Source: Cristatella mucedo (taxonomy: Eukaryota; Bryozoa; Phylactolaemata; Cristatellidae). Taken from it: a stretch of 64,000 nt of DNA. This document shows positions 10,657 through 20,574 of the stretch, piece by piece. The notes below the pieces were generated by a model that did no database searches, had not been told where the DNA came from, and worked only from the letters and a program-made list of their open reading frames with translations. Position numbers and translations under genes: made by a program. The first letter of the stretch is position 1. Each line of letters opens with the position of its first letter. The DNA lies in assembly GCA_009760855.2 (NCBI GenBank), contig WPIO01000007.1:11719501-11783500 (forward strand), written 5' to 3'.

Positions 10657-11809
10657 ATGCAAACGAATCTAGGAGAAAATTCAAAAGTTCAACGGGGCTC
10701 GTGCAATAAGATAGATGGCGTGCGCTGCACTTTTCAATTGTCCGCTTACAATTTTTCCGGGTTTCAAGCGGCGAGCCGCCGGCGCTCTCGACTGCCGCGC
10801 GCCTTCTCAGAGCGGCAAGCTAGCAGCCGACATCGCGGACGGCGGTTTACGGTATATTTTCTAAAATCCAGAACCGTTTGACGAAGAAGAAAATTGTAGC
10901 AGCGTGTCCAGCGGATGAAGTTCTAAATTGAGCGGCGTTCTCTCGCGTCGGTAAAGAGCAGACTTGCCCTACGGATAACGATGTCGATCAGCAGACGGAC
11001 AGCAGAGACGGAGAGCAGATCGACCGCTTCGAGCGGCCTTCGCGCTACGCGCCGGCTAGCGCAACATCTGCCTCTCGGCGTCTTCTTGCGCGGCGTCTGA
11101 GCAAGAGCCAACCGGCGATAGCCTGCATGACGATATTCTGCACGCGCCCGCCAGTCGCTGACCTAAGCACGCGCGTCGACCCTGCGACAGACTATCCGCG
11201 CCTACTATCTCGGCGATGCATCTACATGGCGCCGCTGCGCCGCCGCCGCGCTCCTCGCTTTCTGACGCGGGCGCAGCCACGCCTCGCAGTGCGGCGCACT
11301 TCCTGCTACCATTTCGTCCCAGCATCGGGCGCCAGCATCGTCGTGCGAAGCGCTCCCCCCCGGCTCGTCTTCGTCTCTGCGACCGCCTGCTCATCGTCAG
11401 ACGTCTACTCGCGCCCAACTACTTCGAGGGCGCGCTTAGCTCCAGCAGCGATCGCTATCGCACGTTTGCAGCACCGGCTCGTTACTGTTTGACGAAGGCG
11501 GGCGATGGAGGCGGAAACAGTGCGGGGCCGCGGCGGCTGCGGCCGCCGTCGACCGCTCGGCTCTGCGCCGGAGCTCGTGATCGAAGGCGGAGGCGCGCGC
11601 GGTGCAAACGCCTCCGCCTGCGGCGGCCGCCGCCGCCACCGCGGTTCGGCCGCCGTTAAAAAAAGTCAAAGCGAAGAGCAGCTGATTAAACATCTGGGCG
11701 TAGCAGCGGAGGAAACTCGGCGGCGGCTTTCAACGCACGCTCGGAGCGAGCGGCAATACATTGCCCGGATGCGAGAGCGAAGCCCGCGCCACGACCTGGC
11801 CGTCGCAGA

Positions 11810-11965
11810 GGGATCGAGCGCCGAGCACCGCCGCGCGAGCATCGCTGCTCCCGAGCAGCTATGCTGCGGGCAGCGCTGCTGCTCCGGCCAGCGCTTCTCC
11901 AGGCAGCGCGCTGCGCCGAGCACGGCGGCGGCCGAGCACCGCTGCGCCGAGCATCGCCGCGATTT
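11810..11965. repeat. degenerate CCGAGCAYCGC short repeats
   Basis: Imperfect repeats of CCGAGCACCGC, GCGAGCATCGC and CCGAGCAGC recur with irregular spacing. They give ORFs made of Arg, Ala, Pro and Ser. Confidence 0.4.
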
Positions 11966-12373
11966 GAGGCGTGATGGCCAGGCTCCGGAGCAGCAGTCGG
12001 TTACGACCGGTGGCAACAAGTAGCCGAGCGAACCCGACCGCCGGAAGCGTAGTCGGCGAGGCGGCGGCGGCGGCCGCCACCGCTGTAGTGCCCGAGCAGC
12101 GCCCGAGCGCGGCAGGCCAGGCGATCGAGCGGCACGTCGCGTCGCAGGCAGCACGACGCGCGTCTTCGGCCCAGCTGAGGTCAGAACTTGAGAGTCCCGT
12201 CTCTCAAGATGCTCGGGAAGCCGCGAAGCCTGCTTAAAATGGGCGTGAATCGGTGGCGCCGGCTACCCGGTCTGTAGCCTTTTCACGCGAGCCGTGCCGC
12301 CGCCGCGTGTCGGTTCGGAGGCACGCGAGATTCGCGCCAGCGTGCGCGTATCAGGTAGCCGGGGCGTTAGAAA

Positions 12374-12560
12374 GGGCCCCTGGGCTGTAGCCCAAGGACA
12401 AAGTGCTTGCTTTTCACGACCCAGGTCGTGAGTTCGAGTACTTCAGTTGGCAATCCTTAATTGCCCACTGCAAGCGACGGCGATAGTCATTTAGGCCCTT
12501 CTGCCGCGACATAAATGAGGCAGTTGAGTCAGCTAACCTTGTTGTTATTACAGACGACAC
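12374..12560 (+). mobile_element. SINE-1 copy
   Basis: The tRNA-like head has GTAGCCCAAGG and TCACGACCCAGG. The B box is GAGTTCGAGTAC. Next come ATTGCCCACTGCAAGCGACG, GGCCCTTCTGCC and TGAGTCAGCTAACC, and it ends in a TTGTTATTA tail. Confidence 0.75.
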
Positions 12561-13513
12561 GCCTCGGCTCCCCGAACTGACCGGAAGGGGTGCGCACGCC
12601 GCCCGACAGGCACGTCCAACGGTCCCACGCTCGGCTGCCTCACACTCGGTGGCTTTAATATGGCACACGTCGATGTGCAGAAGTGAGCTGTTGCGGCCAG
12701 ATCGACCATCGGTCCCCGGAAGTGAACGTCGGCGCCACGTGGAATTATTTTCCTGATTTTGCACACGCGATGCACCAAAGAGCTTTCTTATAGACTGAAG
12801 AGCTATCCTTCAGCGTAACAAGTTCAAGCGGGTAAAGGCTATCGTAAAGTAATGCTTCGGTAGACAGCAGGCTGTTGAAAGCGCGTCCTTATTTATTTTT
12901 TCATCGCTTAGCGATCGAAGCTCGGGCCGCACTGAGAAGCAAGGACGAATGGTGTCCCAATGGGGCAGTGACAGCTGTTTATCTAGACGGTAACTCTCTT
13001 TACTGTCCGTGCGGGGCTTTGTCCTCTGCGCGGGCTTTCCGTCCTCGTCCGCTGCTTCGGCGTAGACGCCAGAACCTAAGAGTCTCTCCTTGGCTAGCTA
13101 ACTGCAGTAGTCCAGGATGCCTTCATCATTGGGTGCACGCCAGCTGGTACCAGCTGGTGAAAACGATCCGAGGCAAGAGCCTGCGGACGGCGGTAATTGC
13201 TGAGCTGCAGGTCTGCTCTTCCTTGACCCGAGGGCACTAACGGACAATGGATCCAGTGTCCCGGCGGCTGTCCTATGGCCCGACTCGGCTCGCTTCTCTA
13301 AGCTCATTGAAGGACTTGCCGGCAAAGCGCACCACCCGCGTGCTCAGCCTAAGAGGGAATTTATCACCAAGCTATCCCTTCGGCTAATCCGCAAGCCAGG
13401 TGGGAAAAGCATCTCAATCAGCGTCCGGCCTCAGCGGTTGACTAGAAGGTTCAGCCGGGTAGCTACGCGCCTAGCCAAGGTAAAAGGGTCAGGTGATAGA
13501 TGACCTAAGCTGC
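12561..13513. other. unassigned sequence, no gene seen
   Basis: Mixed-composition DNA with short ORFs only. No repeat family or coding domain is recognised. Confidence 0.5.
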
Positions 13514-15075
13514 AGCTGCTAATAATAACAATAATAATAATACATTTGTACAGTGCTTTTAGAGAACTTAATATCTTTCTAGGCCCTTTACATGTGCCGT
13601 AAAGGAAACATCATCAAACGATGAGTGGTACGGTGCACAATGTCAGCAAGCGTAGCATGGTTAGAAGTGACATGCACACTGACAATATGTAAAAGATGGG
13701 TAGTAAATGCAATTCATTTATATATATAGCACCCAAGAGAACTTAGTCCAGGTGCTTCACATATGCCTCGGGGCTCGAGCCCACGACCTCAGTCAGACCT
13801 TGGTCGGAGCGAGCACCTTAACCGCTAGACCAAACCAGCTCGGGTAGAGATGGTACGCACAGTGTCAGCTCGCATAAGTACGCAGAAAATTAATCCCGCG
13901 GAACTACATGCTGAGATAAACAGGTGCGTTCTAAGCTTCTTTTAAAATGTGAAGTCAGAGGATGCCATAAAGTCAGTCACGATTGAGTTTCAGGTTTTGG
14001 GAGCATACACACTAAAGGCATGGTCTCCAAAAGATTTGAAGATAGGTCAAGGCACAGCTGAAGACTTGAGTCGGAAGAGTGGTTGGCTTAAAAGCTGGTC
14101 GGATTTGAAAATAGTTTGGATAGATAAGCCCGATCGAGAGGATGAAGAGATCTAAAACTGAATTGTAGATTCTCGAAGTCGATACGCTGCTTGACTGGGG
14201 AACCTGTGCAGGTCAGTGAGAAGTGGAGTGATGTGCCTATTGCAACATTGACGGCAGACAAGCTTAACTGCATAGTTTTGCACTGACTGTACGAGCCATA
14301 TTATACTGTCCGAAAACTTACATGCAGAGAGTTGCAAAGGTTCAGGCGGGATGTCACAATCGTCTGAACAAACATAGATGTTATTTTCCTGTCTAAGTAG
14401 CCCCACATTTTTGTAATATTGCATAGCTGAAAGTATACAGACTTGACTGTTAAGCCAACATGGCCTCTATATTAAAGGTAGCTTCATAACTAAACACTCG
14501 GATTGCATGCAAATGCTAAAGCAGATGTGCTTTCGGAGCCGACTTGAGGTTTAGGTTTTCTAATTTTGGAGTAGCTCGAGGTTGGCCCATAACTAGTAAG
14601 TTGGGTTTATGTCCATTTAATTTGATACAGTTTTCTACCATCAAAATACATTAGCAATACAAGACCTTTAAATATAATCGAAGGAGTAAACGGCTCAAAG
14701 CGTCGGTGCACGTTTTGTGTGCCATCTGCATACCAAGGAGCTTGGATTGTGCTGGACTACTATACCGGCATGTAAGAGCATGTGCAAAGTGAACAATGGC
14801 GATGGTACCCGGTGCAGTCTGGTAAGTGCAGATGGCTGCGGTACCCGTACATTAGAGGATCTTCGGATGACGTTTGCGAGTTGTTATCAATGCCACGAAG
14901 TCTCCCATTGAGATAATAACCTAAACCATTTCTGTGCAAGGCCAGTGATGCCCAAGTGAGACTACTAGCGTTCCAAAAATGATCTGACGATCAACGGTAT
15001 CCAAGGCTACCGAATAATCCAGCAAAGCTAGCAGATATACCTTACTTAAATCTGCATTAAGTTCTCCGATGGCGC
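13514..15075 (-). mobile_element. LINE-A-like partial element, decayed reverse transcriptase
   Basis: The minus strand gives a continuous but frame-broken LINE. The 3' tail is at 13514-13710, with ATT repeats at 13521-13543. The region homologous to KSFGDRAF and NSLPT follows, then CNRHITPLLTDLHRFP at about 14200. A mutated catalytic box YADGTQ lies near 14720, where the second catalytic Asp of YADD is Gly. RT block LLALLDYSVALDTVDRQI is near 15000. A SINE-2 sits at 13711-13842. The catalytic change and the stops show it is inactive. Confidence 0.75.
13711..13842 (-). mobile_element. SINE-2 nested in LINE-A 3' UTR
   Basis: A minus-strand copy with A box (forward CCGCTAGACCAAACCAGC), B box (GGGGCTCGAGCCCACG) and tail TATAGCACCCAAGAGAACTT. 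The LINE 3' UTR continues on both sides. GGGTAGTAAATG at the left and GGGTAGAGATG at the right look like a target-site duplication. Confidence 0.8.
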
Positions 15076-15204
15076 TATACACATGTATTATAATTATTAT
15101 TATTACTATCATTACTGAAAAGATTGTTATATGCTTGCAGCAGTGCTTGCTATGTTCAGTAATTAGTTCTAAATCCTAACCGGAACTTTAATTGCTAGAT
15201 TAGA

Positions 15205-15292
15205 AGAGCAAATGTAAAGCGCCTAAAGAGAGATTGAGTTCTCTGAGGGCGCTTTATCAAGTGCATTATTACTATTATTATTATTATAAGTC
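15205..15292 (+). mobile_element. LINE-A terminal tail fragment
   Basis: Only the last part remains: AAATGTAAAGCGCCTAAAG, AGAGATTGAGTTCTCT, GAGGGCGCTTTATCAAGTGC and the ATT repeat. Confidence 0.8.
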
Positions 15293-15311
15293 AGCCCTCT
15301 TCTATCCATGA

Positions 15312-15473
15312 TTGTTTAGACAAGTTATGTCAGCTGTACGACTAAGGTTGTCTTGCATAATCGGTCAGGCCTCACAGTATAACAACAATTTTTTGTTTAG
15401 AGAACTTAAGTTAGCTGTACGATTAAGGTCGTCTTGCATAATTGGTCAGGCCACACAGTACAACGACAATGTG
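15312..15473. repeat. 81-bp tandem duplication
   Basis: Two copies with an 81-bp period (15312-15392 and 15393-15473) share TTGTTTAGA, AGCTGTACGA, TCTTGCATAAT and GGTCAGGCC. They differ at roughly a tenth of positions. No similarity to the LINE or SINE families was seen. Confidence 0.8.
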
Positions 15474-15762
15474 CTCCTACCTACTAGAAACGTGGCGGAT
15501 TACCTAGGCGCTAACGATTTGGGCGTATCCTTCGAGACTCGTCGGTGTACCGGTGGTGGACAGCACGATGTTGTACCTGTGGCGGACAGCCCCGGATGTC
15601 GCTATGTCAATTGACAATGGAGGAGAGAGATGCATGAGACGCGGGTGAATAAAGAGAACAAACATGACGTATAGATTAAAAAGGGAAATTCGTTTAACGA
15701 ATCAGAGACTAACATGGTCTACCTTTTGAAAGAAATGTATGAATTACCGACAGGGCTTATAT

Positions 15763-15850
15763 GCAGCATCTGTAAAGTGCCTAGAGAGAGATTCTGCTCT
15801 CCGAGGGTGCTATACAAATGAATCATTATTATTCGTGTTATTATTATCAA
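15763..15850 (+). mobile_element. LINE-A/SINE-2 tail fragment
   Basis: The terminal stem-loop AAAGTGCCTAGAGAGAGATT...GAGGGTGCTATACAAATG and an ATT tail are present. The CTATACAAATGAAT ending resembles SINE-2 more than LINE-A. No tRNA-like head precedes it. Confidence 0.65.
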
Positions 15851-16558
15851 TAAGTCGAACGGGTAAGCGTTCCGCTTCTCGAGGCGCGGCGCGAGTTGGT
15901 GTCGTGGATTCCTGATGCTGAGCCGTTGGCCTCGAATCCTGCTGGCGGTACTATTTGCAGAGCGTTCATTCGAAACCTAACAGATAGCCGGGAGATCGCA
16001 AGCCTTCTCGTCAAACCAAGTGCACAACTGCAACTTAAGGTGCAGACAAGTGCCGCCGCCGCCAGGTCGCAAGGTCAGCGAAACGGTTCTGCGACTGAGC
16101 CCTCGGTCAGCCTTAGCCGAGTGCTATCGTCGGTCCGATTAAGGCACAGCCTAAAATCCTTCGGTAGCGCTTGGCTGGTTACTGAATAGTGGGCACTGCG
16201 TTGCAAAATGATGAAAATTAGCCAGCTCCGACCAGTCGAAGATATCGCTACGAAAGGATATCTGCTTTACATCTGGCCAAAATGGAATACGTTTGCATGC
16301 GTAGGTGCGAACGTGGCTGAGTGGGTCCGGTTTGTTGACGCTTCTTATTTCTATTTTGTTGCTTGCTGGTGTCTCCCTATATGGAAAGTGCTTGCACAAA
16401 CTTGCACACACGCGGATGTGCAGTCTAAAAGTGAATGCACGCACGAACGCACTCGTGTATTGACAAAAACCACGTCCACACATTCGCGAACTCATGCACG
16501 TACACTCACAATAGGCTTCAGCAAATTCGTGCCAGATCGTTCAACTAGGAGAGGCATG

Positions 16559-16560
<2 letters not shown>
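15851..16560. other. unassigned sequence, no gene seen
   Basis: No domain, RNA or repeat family is recognised. A CAC/GCA-rich stretch at 16395-16510 leads into the microsatellite. Confidence 0.45.
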
Positions 16561-16643
<83 letters not shown>

Positions 16644-17140
16644 GACAGAGACAGACAGAGACAGAGACAGACAGAGACAGACAGAGACAGAGACAGACAG
16701 AGACAGACAGAGACAGACAGAGACAGACAGAGACAGACAGAGACAGACAGAGACAGACAGAGACAGACAGAGACAGACAGAGACAGACAGAGACAGACAG
16801 AGACAGACAGAGACAGACAGAGACAGACAGAGACAGACAGAGACAGAGACAGACAGAGACAGACAGAGACAGACAGAGACAGGCAGAGACAGGCAGAGAC
16901 AGACAGAGACAGACAGAGACAGACAGAGACAGACAGAGACAGACAGAGACAGACAGAGACAGACAGAGACAGGCAGAGACAGGCAGAGACAGACAGAGAC
17001 AGACAGAGACAGACAGAGACAGACAGAGACAGACAGAGACAGAGAGACAGAGACAGAGAGCGAGAGACAGAGACAGACAGAGACAGACAGAGACAGACAG
17101 AGACAGAGAGCGAGAGACAGAGAGAAAAAGAGACGCGAAG
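16561..17140. repeat. compound (GA)n / GACA / AGAGACAGAC array
   Basis: About 47 bp of pure GA is followed by (GACA)n. About 500 bp of a 10-bp unit AGAGACAGAC comes next, with occasional AGAGAC or GGCAGAGACA variants. The Arg-Asp-Gln-Thr-Glu and Ser-Leu-Cys ORFs over it are repeat artefacts. Confidence 0.95.
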
Positions 17141-17525
17141 ACAGAGACAAGAGGCAGACGACAAGGGATCAAGAAGGCAGACAGCAGACATAGAGATATA
17201 CAATCAAAAAAGCGAGCGAGCGAGCGGCCACGATCCATGTTTTCTAAAAATGACAAACGCTGAGATTCGTGCGCCGTTTCCACATGATACGTCGATCATA
17301 GAACGATCAATTCCACGTCGAGCAAAGAACGATCTTCGTTTCTCACTTCATTCCGCCGCTTGCCCATGCAGTCACTCTGAAGCAGCCGAGTTCAAGGTCT
17401 TGCTTACGAAGTCCTGCTCACGTCGCCGCGGCCGCGCTCATTTAGGCTTGACACGTAAAAATCAGCCGCGGCGACGATTTGCCGTCCGCTCAGCGAGCCA
17501 CATACAGCGAGCTCGACAAAAATCA

Positions 17526-17742
17526 ACAGCAGCCGCCGAACGACGGCTGCTGTGGCTCGCGAGCGCTCGGTGTGTGAGCTAGCGGCGGCCGGAGCGGATG
17601 CGGCCGCCGCTAGCTCAGCGTCGTCGGGGAGCCGCTCCCCCGGCGACGCTAGCGACACCGACGGTGCGCAATCGCTCCCTCTTTGAAGGCAGCCGCCGCC
17701 GGAGTGCCGCCGCCGGCGCTCCGTTGCCGCGGCTTTCGCGGC
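17526..17742. other. array of consecutive inverted repeats
   Basis: Stem-loops follow one another: 17526-17553 (arms ACAGCAGCCG/CGGCTGCTGT); 17575-17617 (perfect 17-bp arms, 9-nt loop); 17617-17650 (about 15 bp, one bulged C, 3-nt loop CCG); 17651-17676 (AGCGA/TCGCT around CACC/GGTG); 17701-17722 (9 bp); and about 17727-17741 (CCGCG/CGCGG). Pairing was checked base by base. Function is unknown. Confidence 0.75.
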
Positions 17743-18216
17743 TTCGCGGGAATCAGGCCGAAGAGGGCGGGGCGCGGCATCTGTCGAGATGGGTATTAAT
17801 TATGGGCCATTCTTTGATATGAACGCCGCCCGGACCGTCAGCTTCTCCGACTGGCGCCTGGCGGCGAACGTCCGGTGAGAATCCTGCTCCGTCGCTCTCT
17901 CACAAAGGACGCCGAGAGGATTAAGTCTTTTTTTTCGTGCTGGGCGCGGGCAGCCGCCAATGCCAGCGAGCGTCTTCGCAGATTTTCGGGCCTCTACGGG
18001 TCAACGATCCTCCCGCGTGCGCTTAGCGAATTCCGCGCTAAGAGCTCGGCTACGTGCAAAATCGCAGCCGACAAGGTAGAGAGACTGGGGCTGGAGAGGC
18101 CGGCGCATCCAATGCTGTGCGCACACGCCCAAGACCGCTGCCGCGATCGGGCGCAGCGCGTTGCTAGCGGACGGCTTGAGCCGCTAGCTATTGTTTGCAG
18201 CCGGTGTGGATACGCT

Positions 18217-18254
18217 CGCGAATCTCGCGGAGCTCGAGGCTCCGCGAGATCGCG
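18217..18254. other. strong hairpin, 12+4 bp stem
   Basis: The arms ATCTCGCGGAGC and GCTCCGCGAGAT pair perfectly around a TCGAG loop (18222-18250). Beyond a single unpaired A, CGCG/CGCG adds four more pairs. Confidence 0.8.
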
Positions 18255-18385
18255 CAAAATGTATCGTAAAAATGTATGTAATGTAATTAAATGCGTCGTA
18301 ATGCGTCGTACTGCGTCCGTGTAATGCGTAAAATGTTGCTGTAAATGTAAAATGTATCGGTGTCGTACTGCATCCGTGGCTGCGC
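18255..18385. repeat. degenerate AATGTAT / GCGTCGTA minisatellite
   Basis: Short overlapping repeats of AAAATGTA, AATGCGTCGTA and TACTGCGTCCGTG alternate. GTCGTACTGC is found twice. Confidence 0.6.
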
Positions 18386-18437
18386 TCACGCGCAGCGAGA
18401 GCGGATCCGATATAATGAATATAAAAATATCACTACT

Positions 18438-18561
18438 TATATAAGCGAGAGTCAATCACGCCGCAAGATGGCGAACTGACGTCACGTGGCTAGATGGCGT
18501 CGTTCCGTCTAACGGCAAGATGGCGCAGCGTTATTTTCCGTGACGGAACTACTTTGACTCA
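18438..18561 (+). promoter_or_regulatory. promoter-like module: TATA, CRE/E-box, three YY1/Pho-like motifs, AP-1
   Basis: TATATAA is at 18438-18444. The palindromic CRE TGACGTCA (18477-18484) overlaps an E-box CACGTG (18483-18488). YY1/Pho-like motifs AAGATGGCG, TAGATGGCG and AAGATGGCG begin at 18465, 18491 and 18517, exactly 26 bp apart and all in the same direction. An AP-1 type TGACTCA is at 18555-18561. The motifs are seen directly; promoter function is inferred. It could drive a transcript running toward Lox5 or be a distal element. Confidence 0.45.
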
Positions 18562-18596
18562 GCGAATCGAGTCCGCAGGCAGTGAGCCGCTCGTGT

Positions 18597-18977
18597 AATA
18601 TAATTCGTTTGTACAGCTCCTAAAGAGAACTTAATGACAATTCAGGCGCTTCACATATGCCACGCGGCTTAAGCTCCTTCCTCGGCTATCAAATGCTTTC
18701 ACCTTGACTTCAGTCGTTAAGGGCTATGCGTGCTGACACTGTGCATGCTGCCACTGACCACATTTGCATGCTGACCCTGTGCATGTCACCCCTAACCATG
18801 TTATTCATTTTGTTTGTTTTTCAAGCATGATTTTACTTACGATTCAATTGCATTTCCCTTTGTAGCAAATTTAAAGCGCCTAGAAAGAGATTAAGTTCTC
18901 TGAGGGCGCTTTATCAAATACATTATTAATATTATTATTATTATTACCACTTTAACCACTGTGCCAAACCGGCACAA
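18597..18977 (-). mobile_element. SINE-2 copy interrupted by LINE-A tail
   Basis: The minus-strand tail (forward TCCTAAAGAGAACTTAATG, CAGGCGCTTCACATATGCC) is at 18597-18680. A piece of the tRNA-like head (forward CACTTTAACCACTGTGCCAA) lies at about 18950-18977, on the far side of a plus-strand LINE-A tail. The middle of the SINE is decayed. Confidence 0.55.
18720..18947 (+). mobile_element. LINE-A 3' tail fragment
   Basis: LINE-A 3' UTR (GCGTGCTGACACTGTGCATG, CACCCCTAACCATGTTATTC), stem-loop (GCGCCTAGAAAGAGATTAAG ... GGGCGC) and ATT tail, almost identical to the end of the copy at 50625-51787. Confidence 0.85.
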
Positions 18978-19634
18978 AAAGAAAATGGAAGAAGTAAATG
19001 GAGGCCCACTCCGCGCATCCGAGAGCTAACCGTTGCACCAATGCAGAGCTCTCTCTCTCTCTCTCTCATTCTCTCTCTCTCACACTCTCTCCCTCTCGAT
19101 CTTTAATTACGCTTTCTAGCTACGAACAGTGATTTCGTGAGCTCCCAGCCAAACTGACGTAAGTGTCTCCAGCTAAATGGCCAGTTCGAAAAGCGATATT
19201 TTTCTCGGCCGCACAAACCATGTGCGAAAGGACGCAAATGCAGACTCTCGCTTTCACTGCTTTTTCAGAAAGTCACTTGGATGCTCAATCCTTTTTACGA
19301 CACAAATAATCCATTCACTCTGATTGTGCACAACTTGGCAAGGTACCCAGAATAAATTTAGTCCTCTTAGGGCTATACACATGTATTGCTGCTATTATTT
19401 TTAGGACTTGATTTCAAACTCACCGATGTATTTTCACACGTTATTTTCTGAATCATTTTACAGTTCAAGTTTTCTCAATTGCTAATGCTTTTATTTTGCA
19501 GTTTGAATATCGAGGTGTCTAGTGGGGTTGTGGTATTTGATGAGCTCAGAACCAAAGAAGCTCCTGTGATAACTGGTAGTTTATTTAGCAAGCACTTTCA
19601 TGTGGCTACAAAAATTATTGAAACAATAATGAAA
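18978..19634. other. unassigned sequence with short CT tract
   Basis: A broken CT microsatellite lies at about 19050-19100. The rest is AT-rich with no recognised gene or repeat. Confidence 0.45.
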
Positions 19635-20560
19635 CATTTGAATAGCACCCCAAAATAGCTAAATTTATTTCCAGGCACTTTAAAAATACTGGAACGGAAG
19701 TATTTCATATGATTAATGATCCAAGCACAATTTCAGCATGCGTTAGCTCATTAGGAAAAACTCGCGCCAGCAGATCAAATATCAACAACTAACAGGTTTT
19801 TCGCTAGCTTTTAAATTTGGTCGAGTGGGATGTCGTGATATCAGTCGGCAATGAGTTCCAGGCCTAGGGTACATTGCAGCTGTAGGCAGAGGCTTCATAG
19901 GTTCTACGTTGTTGGGAGAAGCAGCTAAAAGACTATCACAAGCACCACGATGTCACGACTGAGGAGTGCCTACTTAATAAGAGATAGGCCCAAGCAAAGG
20001 AATGAAGGCATTTAGGAGCGAGTGGCAGAACCCGGAAGTCGATGTGCTACTTGATGGGAAGCCACAGCACATTAGAGAGAAGTGATGTACCGAGGCAGTT
20101 TTGTGCCCAACGACGTGCCCAACGGACTCAGTCCGAATGCGATGCCCCGTATGAACAGACCATCATAGCGGTGGTATCCTTATCGAAGCGAGCCCACATT
20201 TTCGGCAACGTTACATTACTTAACATAGGAAGATTTGGTAGTGCAGCTGACTTGGTCATCTAGAAACTGAATAGCATGGAAGAGCACACCCGGGTTCCTT
20301 GCTGAGGCCTCGAGAGATAGGCTGGCCAAGCTCAAACTGAGGTTCAGCCTTACCAGTTTTTAGGAACACTGGGTTTGATCTTGACCTGTAAGTGGGTATG
20401 AGCATCGTCCAATTAGAGATATTGTGCTACGATCCAAGTGAGAATGTCAGCTGTACAGGCAGTGATGGAAGTTGCCAAAGGCAGCAAAGAATCAAAGCAC
20501 AGATAAACCGGTATGCCATCTGTATAAACATGAAAGCTTAGATTCCGCTTAGCGATTAAA
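19635..20560 (-). mobile_element. LINE-C (L2/CR1-like) decayed fragment
   Basis: The minus-strand translation in broken frames gives LSFHVYTDGIPVYLCFDS near 20500, a degenerate catalytic box in which YADD has become YTDG. RT C-terminal segments follow (LWLPIK, then RRTYEASAYSCN and WNSLP). A terminal tail is seen at about 19635-19690 (forward AATAGCACCCCAAAATAGC). It diverges from LINE-A and LINE-B in its 3' part and is clearly inactive. Confidence 0.6.
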
Positions 20561-20574
20561 ATTTAATCTAATGC

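Larger units (their letters stand above)
7400..12340. other. CpG-rich domain, no gene recognised
   Basis: Nearly 5 kb is GC-rich with undepleted CpG. Long overlapping ORFs occur on both strands (for example 221 codons at 7852-8517 + and 240 codons at 8531-9253 -). Their products are Arg, Ala, Pro and Ser rich without a known domain, as GC-rich DNA gives by chance. An octamer-type ATTTGCAT lies at about 8469. Such a domain near a Hox gene could be regulatory or hold non-coding exons, but I cannot show either. Confidence 0.5.
17400..18260. other. CpG-rich island rich in inverted repeats
   Basis: GC-rich, CpG-rich DNA about 5-6 kb upstream of Lox5 exon 1. It holds the hairpin array and a homeodomain-type AT cluster, GGTATTAATTATGG, at about 17791-17804. 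ORFs of up to 149 codons show no known domain. Confidence 0.5.

Noticed and set aside
16492-17582. ORFs of 200-351 codons over GA/GACA arrays
   Set aside because: They are pure translations of microsatellites (DRDRQRQ, SLSVSVC).
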